Shown one piece after another: positions 59,761 through 64,000 of a DNA stretch of 64,000 bases. Made by a program: the position numbers and the translations under genes. Source of the stretch: an uncultured bacterium (lineage in GTDB: Bacteria > Bacillota > Negativicutes > Veillonellales > Veillonellaceae); the NCBI GenBank assembly GCA_905214495.1, contig CAJMLW010000009.1, forward strand, positions 1 through 64,000. The letters are read 5' to 3'. The notes below the pieces were generated by a model, which was not told the origin of the DNA, ran no database searches, and saw nothing but the letters and a program-made list of their open reading frames with translations. Positions within the stretch are counted from its first letter, which is position 1. The number at the start of each line of letters is the position of its first letter.

Positions 59761-60964
59761 AGAAAGTTTCTTAATGGCCTGGGCATCGTTGATTGCCAAT
59801 AAAATGAGATCTATTTTAACGATGCTAGGTATTATTATTGGTGTAGCTGCTGTTATTGCCCTTGTGTCAATCGGTAATGGTGTTAAACAAGATATTCAGA
59901 ATTCCATTTCTAGTTTAGGTTCCAATCTATTGATGGTTATGCCTGGTGCTCCACGTACACCGGGTGTGCGTCCATCACCGGGGTCTATGAAATCTTTGAA
60001 GGTTTCTGATTATCAAGCTATTAACAAATTAGATGGCGTCAAGGCAGCAAGTCCATATACAGCTAATTCTTATGTAACTATATACCAAAGTAAGAACTGG
60101 ACCACTACTGTTAGTGGCGTAAGTAGTAACTTTCAAGATGTAAATAATTGGACCATGGCAGAAGGTCGCTTTATATCTAGCAAGAATGTTGAAAATCGTG
60201 AGCGTGTAGCTGTTGTGGGACAAACCGTAGTTAAGAACTTATTTGCCGGCGAGGACCCAGTAGGTAAGGAAATTCGCGTTAAAAATATTCCGTTCCGTGT
60301 TATCGGTGTTCTTAACAGTAAAGGGAATGGTACTATGGGGAATGACCAAGATGATGCTATTTTTATCCCTTATACTACGGCTATGGAGCGGGTAGAAGGT
60401 GTCGATTACTTGCGCATGGTCTACGTTGTTGCTAGTGATGATAACGGTATTGACCGTTTGCAATCGGATATAGAAAATCTGTTACGTGTACGTCATAGCA
60501 TTAAGGATACAAACCTCGATGATTTCAACATTCAGAATATGAAATCGATTATGGAAACGATGGAGCAGACGACAGGAACCTTGACCTTGTTCTTAGGTGC
60601 TGTAGCTGCTATTTCTCTTGTTGTAGGTGGTATTGGGATTATGAATATCATGCTCGTTTCCGTTACCGAACGGACTCGTGAAATTGGTATTCGTAAGGCC
60701 TTAGGTGCTACATACTTTGTCATTGTTACACAATTCTTAATCGAAGCTGTCGTAATCAGTCTCATGGGTGGGCTCATAGGCATTGCTCTCGGTATAGGTG
60801 CATCAAAACTGATAGGATTGGCATCTGGTATGAGTACGGTTATTTCGGTACCGACTATCGTGTTATCCTTTGCATTCTCCATGGCTATCGGTTTGGTGTT
60901 TGGCATTTATCCTGCTCGAAAAGCGGCTAAATTGAATCCAATTGATGCGTTACACTATGAATAG
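59753..60964 (+). CDS. MacB-type ABC transporter permease
   Basis: A 403-residue membrane protein. One N-terminal membrane helix (about 20-42, with the MRSILTMLGIIIGVAAVIAL motif) is followed by a large periplasmic MacB-PCD domain (about 45-250) and three C-terminal helices from about 275 (FtsX domain, with VGGIGIMNIMLVSVTERTREIG, split here). AGGAGG precedes the ATG. No TolC gene follows, so an outer-membrane channel must be encoded elsewhere. Confidence 0.9.
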   Translation: MYKESFLMAWASLIANKMRSILTMLGIIIGVAAVIALVSIGNGVKQDIQNSISSLGSNLLMVMPGAPRTPGVRPSPGSMKSLKVSDYQAINKLDGVKAASPYTANSYVTIYQSKNWTTTVSGVSSNFQDVNNWTMAEGRFISSKNVENRERVAVVGQTVVKNLFAGEDPVGKEIRVKNIPFRVIGVLNSKGNGTMGNDQDDAIFIPYTTAMERVEGVDYLRMVYVVASDDNGIDRLQSDIENLLRVRHSIKDTNLDDFNIQNMKSIMETMEQTTGTLTLFLGAVAAISLVVGGIGIMNIMLVSVTERTREIGIRKALGATYFVIVTQFLIEAVVISLMGGLIGIALGIGASKLIGLASGMSTVISVPTIVLSFAFSMAIGLVFGIYPARKAAKLNPIDALHYE

Positions 60965-61027
60965 TATTGATAGATGCGGATATTTGGGAGATATCTCATT
61001 TCTATAATGTAATAGACATATTCGCAT

Positions 61028-61075
61028 ATAGTGCGTTGCATGATACAATTAAGTATGATGTAACGCACTATTTTT
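61028..61075 (+). terminator. Rho-independent terminator of the exporter operon
   Basis: ATAGTGCGTTGCAT pairs with ATGTAACGCACTAT (one bulge or mismatch) around about 16 bases, then TTTTT. It ends only about 20 bases before the thioesterase ATG. Confidence 0.75.
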
Positions 61076-61092
61076 AATTTAGTGAGGAAATT

Positions 61093-61557
61093 ATGGCAAC
61101 AACATTATTGGAATATTTTAATGAATTACGTACGCAGAATCCTTTTTCCTGGGTGAAAGATTCTGAGGTGACAACTGTAGAACCGGGTCATGCAGAAATG
61201 ACGTTGCAAACAAATGAAACGGAGTACTGCAATTTTAGAGGGCATTTGCATGGTGCTGTTTGTATTGGTTTTGCAGATAGCTTGATGGGAACGGCATGCT
61301 TTACACTGGGAAAATCTGTGAGTACCATTGATATTAATGGTAATTATTTGAAAGCCGTCAAAGGCGGCACAGTATTGCGTGGTGTAGCGAATGTGGAACA
61401 CAGTGGTAAAACTACGATGGTGGCTACTGCGCGTATTTATAACGAGTTAGGTGAAGTGGTACATATAGCAAGAGGTACGTTTTTTGTGGTAGAAGAGAGT
61501 CCTTTACCGGATTTACCTTGGAGATTCATTGAAGAAGATGACCCAAATTTGGTATAA
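61093..61557 (+). CDS. PaaI-type hotdog thioesterase
   Basis: A 154-residue acyl-CoA thioesterase. The hotdog-fold signature FRGHLHGAVCIGFADSLMG (54-72 or so) contains the conserved HGA and the acid two turns later; TIDINGNYLKAVKGG is the next strand. The preferred acyl group is not clear. GTGAGGAA lies before the ATG. Its stop codon lies inside the minus-10 of the pheST promoter. Confidence 0.85.
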   Translation: MATTLLEYFNELRTQNPFSWVKDSEVTTVEPGHAEMTLQTNETEYCNFRGHLHGAVCIGFADSLMGTACFTLGKSVSTIDINGNYLKAVKGGTVLRGVANVEHSGKTTMVATARIYNELGEVVHIARGTFFVVEESPLPDLPWRFIEEDDPNLV

Positions 61558-61558
61558 T
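61529..61558 (+). promoter_or_regulatory. Promoter of pheST
   Basis: TTGAAG (61529-61534) and TATAAT (61553-61558) are 18 bp apart, overlapping the end of the thioesterase gene. The leader is too short for a T-box. Confidence 0.5.
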
Positions 61559-61593
61559 GAGGGCTGAACTTTGTAATTTAGGAGGACGGTTGT

Positions 61594-62616
61594 ATGGAAC
61601 AAGAATTACAACGCATTAAAGAAGAAGCCTTATCTGCTATTAAAAGCGCTTCTGATGAACAAGCGTTGCAAGACGTACGCGTAAAATATTTAGGTAAAAA
61701 AGGTGAAGTAACAGCATTGCTAAAAGGGTTGGGTAAACTTTCCCCAGAGGAACGCCCTAAAATGGGGGCTCTTGTCAATGCAGTTCGTCAAGCATTAGAA
61801 GAAGAAATCGATGCATTGAAAACTTCTATGGAAGTAGCGGCTATGAACGCTCGCTTGGAAGAGGAAAAAATCGATATTACTCTACCTGGTAGAGCGCCCA
61901 AAACGGGTCATATTCATCCGTTGACAGCAGTAAACGAAATGATTGAAGATTTCTTCATGAAAATGGGCTATACCGTTGAAGAAGGTCCTGAAATTGAACA
62001 AGACCATTTTAACTTTGAGTGTCTTAATTTACCAAAAGATCATCCAGCACGCGATATGCAAGACTCTTTCTATATTACAGAAAATTTCTTGCTTAGAACT
62101 CATACATCTCCTGTACAAGCACGTACTATGCAACGTCATGAGCCGAACAGTCCGATTCGCATGATTGCGCCTGGTAAGGTATATCGCTGGGATTATGATG
62201 CTACGCATTCCCCAGTATTCCATCAAGTAGAAGGCTTGATTATTGATGAACATATTACATTTGCTGATTTGAAAGGAACTATCGAAACATTCCTACGTCA
62301 TATGTTTGGCGATGACACAAAGGTACGTTTCCGTACAAGCTTCTTCCCATTCACAGAACCATCTGCAGAGGTTGATATTTCCTGTGTAATGTGCGGTGGT
62401 GAAGGCTGTCGTGTATGCTCTCATACAGGCTGGCTTGAAATCCTTGGCTGCGGTATGGTACATCCTCGTGTACTTGAACTCAATGGCTATGATCCTAATA
62501 AGGTGAAAGGTTTTGCCTTTGGTATGGGCGTAGAACGTATTGCTATGTTGTTATATGGTATTGGCGATTTACGTCTATTCTTTGAAGATGATATCCGTTT
62601 CTTGGAACAATTTTAG
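61594..62616 (+). CDS. pheS: Phenylalanyl-tRNA synthetase alpha subunit
   Basis: Catalytic subunit of the alpha2-beta2 enzyme. The 340-residue class II synthetase has an N-terminal coiled-coil (about 1-90), DHPARDMQDSFY, motif 2 in YRWDYDATHSPVFHQVEG and motif 3 in GFAFGMGVERIAML. A cysteine-rich loop, CVMCGGEGCRVC, lies before motif 3. AGGAGG lies before the ATG. pheT follows 9 bases later. Confidence 0.96.
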   Translation: MEQELQRIKEEALSAIKSASDEQALQDVRVKYLGKKGEVTALLKGLGKLSPEERPKMGALVNAVRQALEEEIDALKTSMEVAAMNARLEEEKIDITLPGRAPKTGHIHPLTAVNEMIEDFFMKMGYTVEEGPEIEQDHFNFECLNLPKDHPARDMQDSFYITENFLLRTHTSPVQARTMQRHEPNSPIRMIAPGKVYRWDYDATHSPVFHQVEGLIIDEHITFADLKGTIETFLRHMFGDDTKVRFRTSFFPFTEPSAEVDISCVMCGGEGCRVCSHTGWLEILGCGMVHPRVLELNGYDPNKVKGFAFGMGVERIAMLLYGIGDLRLFFEDDIRFLEQF

Positions 62617-62625
62617 GAGGTAGAA

Positions 62626-64000
62626 ATGAAAGCAAGCTTACAATGGATGAATGAATACGTACCTCTTGATCTAAATCGTCCTGCCCAAGAATTAGCGGAT
62701 GAATTAACACAAGCAGGTATTCCTGTAGAAGAAGTACTTTCTATGGATCCAGGTTTGAAAAAAATCTATACTGGTAAAATCGTAGAAATTACAAAACACC
62801 CAGATGCAGATAAATTACAAGTATGCCAAGTACAATGCTTATCTGAAGATGGGGAAGAAATTACTAAGCAAATCGTTACCGCTGCTACGAATGTGGCAGT
62901 AGGTCAAATTGTACCAGTTGCGTATCATAAATCTCGTTTGGCAGATGGTACAGAAATCAAAAAAGGTAAATTGCGTGGTGTTGTATCAGAAGGCATGTTC
63001 TGCTCTGTTGCTGAATTCGGTATTTCCAGTGATTTGGTAAGACCAGAAGAAGCACAAGGTATTTATATTTTCCCTGAAGGCACACCAATCGGTTTAGATA
63101 TTAAAGAAGCACTCATGCTTAACGATACTGTGTATGAATTTGAATTAACAGCTAATCGTGCAGACTGTTTCTCTATGGTAGGTTTGTCCCGTGAATTCGG
63201 CATCATGACAAATCAAAAGGCTTTATTCCCAGTTATTATGGTGAATGAAAATGGTGAGTCCATCGAAGGTAAAGCATCTGTAGCTATCGAAGCACATAAT
63301 CTTTGCACGCGATTTACATCCCGTCTTGTTACGAATGTTACCATCGAACCATCTCCATTGTGGATGCAAAATCGTTTGCGTAATAGCGGCATTCGCCCTA
63401 CCAATAACGTAGTAGACGTAACAAACTACGTTATGCTTGAATTAGGTCAACCAATGCATGCTTACGATTATGATTGTGTAGCTGACCATACCCTTATTGC
63501 ACGGTGTGCAAAAGCTGGTGAAACACTTACTACACTAGACGGTAATGAACGTGAACTCAATGAGTCCATGCTTATCATTGCAGATACAAAGGGCCCAATT
63601 GGCGTAGCTGGCGTTATGGGCGGTCTTACTAGTGAAGTAACAGATAAGACTACGAACGTCTTGTTCGAAGCTGCTGTATTTAATGGTCCATCTATTCGTC
63701 GTACCTCTAAAGCATTAGGTATGCGCTCTGAAGCATCTGGTCGTTTTGAACGCGGTGTAAACCATAAATATACAGCATATGCTATCGACCGTGCTGCACA
63801 ATTGTTACAACAAATTTGTCCTTCCTGTAAGGTGAGTGTTGGCGTTATTGATGTATATCCAGAACCAGTAGAACAACGCACTGTAACTTTCACAGCAGAA
63901 CAAATCAATGACTATCTTGGCACTTCTATTGAAAAAGATAGAATGATTGATATTTTAACGAAGCTTGAATTTGGCATTACTGAATCTGGTGATACCATCG
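62626..64000 (+). CDS. pheT: Phenylalanyl-tRNA synthetase beta subunit, N-terminal part
   Basis: The first 458 codons of the beta subunit; the gene continues past the right edge. MKASLQWMNEYVPLDL is the standard start. A tRNA-binding (EMAP-like) domain is at about 40-150 (VEITKHPDADKLQVCQV), then NDTVYEFELTANRADCFSMVGLSRE, the B3/B4 editing domain with NNVVDVTNYVMLELGQPMHAYD (split here), and the start of the B5 domain. AGGAGG lies before the ATG at 62626. No frameshift is seen. Confidence 0.95.
   Translation, partial: MKASLQWMNEYVPLDLNRPAQELADELTQAGIPVEEVLSMDPGLKKIYTGKIVEITKHPDADKLQVCQVQCLSEDGEEITKQIVTAATNVAVGQIVPVAYHKSRLADGTEIKKGKLRGVVSEGMFCSVAEFGISSDLVRPEEAQGIYIFPEGTPIGLDIKEALMLNDTVYEFELTANRADCFSMVGLSREFGIMTNQKALFPVIMVNENGESIEGKASVAIEAHNLCTRFTSRLVTNVTIEPSPLWMQNRLRNSGIRPTNNVVDVTNYVMLELGQPMHAYDYDCVADHTLIARCAKAGETLTTLDGNERELNESMLIIADTKGPIGVAGVMGGLTSEVTDKTTNVLFEAAVFNGPSIRRTSKALGMRSEASGRFERGVNHKYTAYAIDRAAQLLQQICPSCKVSVGVIDVYPEPVEQRTVTFTAEQINDYLGTSIEKDRMIDILTKLEFGITESGDTI

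Noticed and set aside
1..64000. CRISPR arrays, tRNA or rRNA genes, insertion sequences, phage or restriction systems
   Set aside because: I looked in all gaps and saw no regularly spaced repeats, no cloverleaf-like tRNA sequence and no transposase, integrase or restriction gene.

Overview
The window reads as a chromosomal segment of a diderm, anaerobic Firmicute, most probably a Veillonella-type member of the Negativicutes. The organism call rests on sequence features rather than a search. Gene order is Firmicute-like in three blocks (cggR-gap-pgk-tpiA-gpmI-eno; rpmE-yqhQ-prfA-prmC-tsaC-ywlE-rpiB-glyA-upp; dcw with DUF881 and sbp genes). An outer-membrane beta-barrel protein follows ftsZ, MurE carries the meso-diaminopimelate motif, and there are anaerobe genes (superoxide reductase, early-cobalt cobalamin genes, class-II style chelatases). 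The DNA is AT-rich and nearly all genes lie on the + strand.

Layout. 1-7000: cobalamin synthesis. It holds the start of an exported CbiK-type chelatase (- strand), a DUF805 membrane protein of different composition, a CbiK paralogue that has lost catalytic residues, an intact cbiK, cbiL, cbiA and cobO. A compact GC-rich multi-hairpin element (6893-6977) follows. 7000-14300: superoxide reductase, aspartokinase, a small hypothetical, an M16C metalloprotease, glutamyl-Q tRNA(Asp) synthetase, a CoA-binding protein and a thioredoxin. 14300-14780: a gene-poor stretch with a coding remnant, a terminator hairpin and the mraZ control region.

14782-28700: the division and cell-wall cluster, mraZ-rsmH-ftsL-murE-murF-mraY-murD-murG-murC-ddl-ftsQ-DUF881-sbp-ftsZ. 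Genes often found in this cluster (ftsI/spoVD, ftsW, murB, ftsA) are absent here. 28780-33650: outer-membrane barrel, aminotransferase, DUF896 protein, endonuclease III, a large unrecognised protein and a PC4-like ssDNA-binding protein. 33719-40995: ribosomal protein L31, YqhQ, release factor 1 and its methylase, threonylcarbamoyl-AMP synthase, phosphatase, RpiB, GlyA and Upp. 41190-48103: the lower-glycolysis operon, headed by the CggR repressor with a recognisable operator.

48324-56163: a single-strand type IV pilus locus with overlapping genes: two ATPases, the platform protein, a major prepilin, a short prepilin peptidase, four divergent minor pilin-like proteins and PilM/N/O-like proteins. 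No secretin or PilP is in the window. 56280-64000: shikimate kinase overlapping phosphofructokinase out of frame, a MacA/MacB-type exporter split into three genes, a hotdog thioesterase, pheS and the first part of pheT. No tRNA, rRNA, CRISPR array, transposase or phage gene was recognised.
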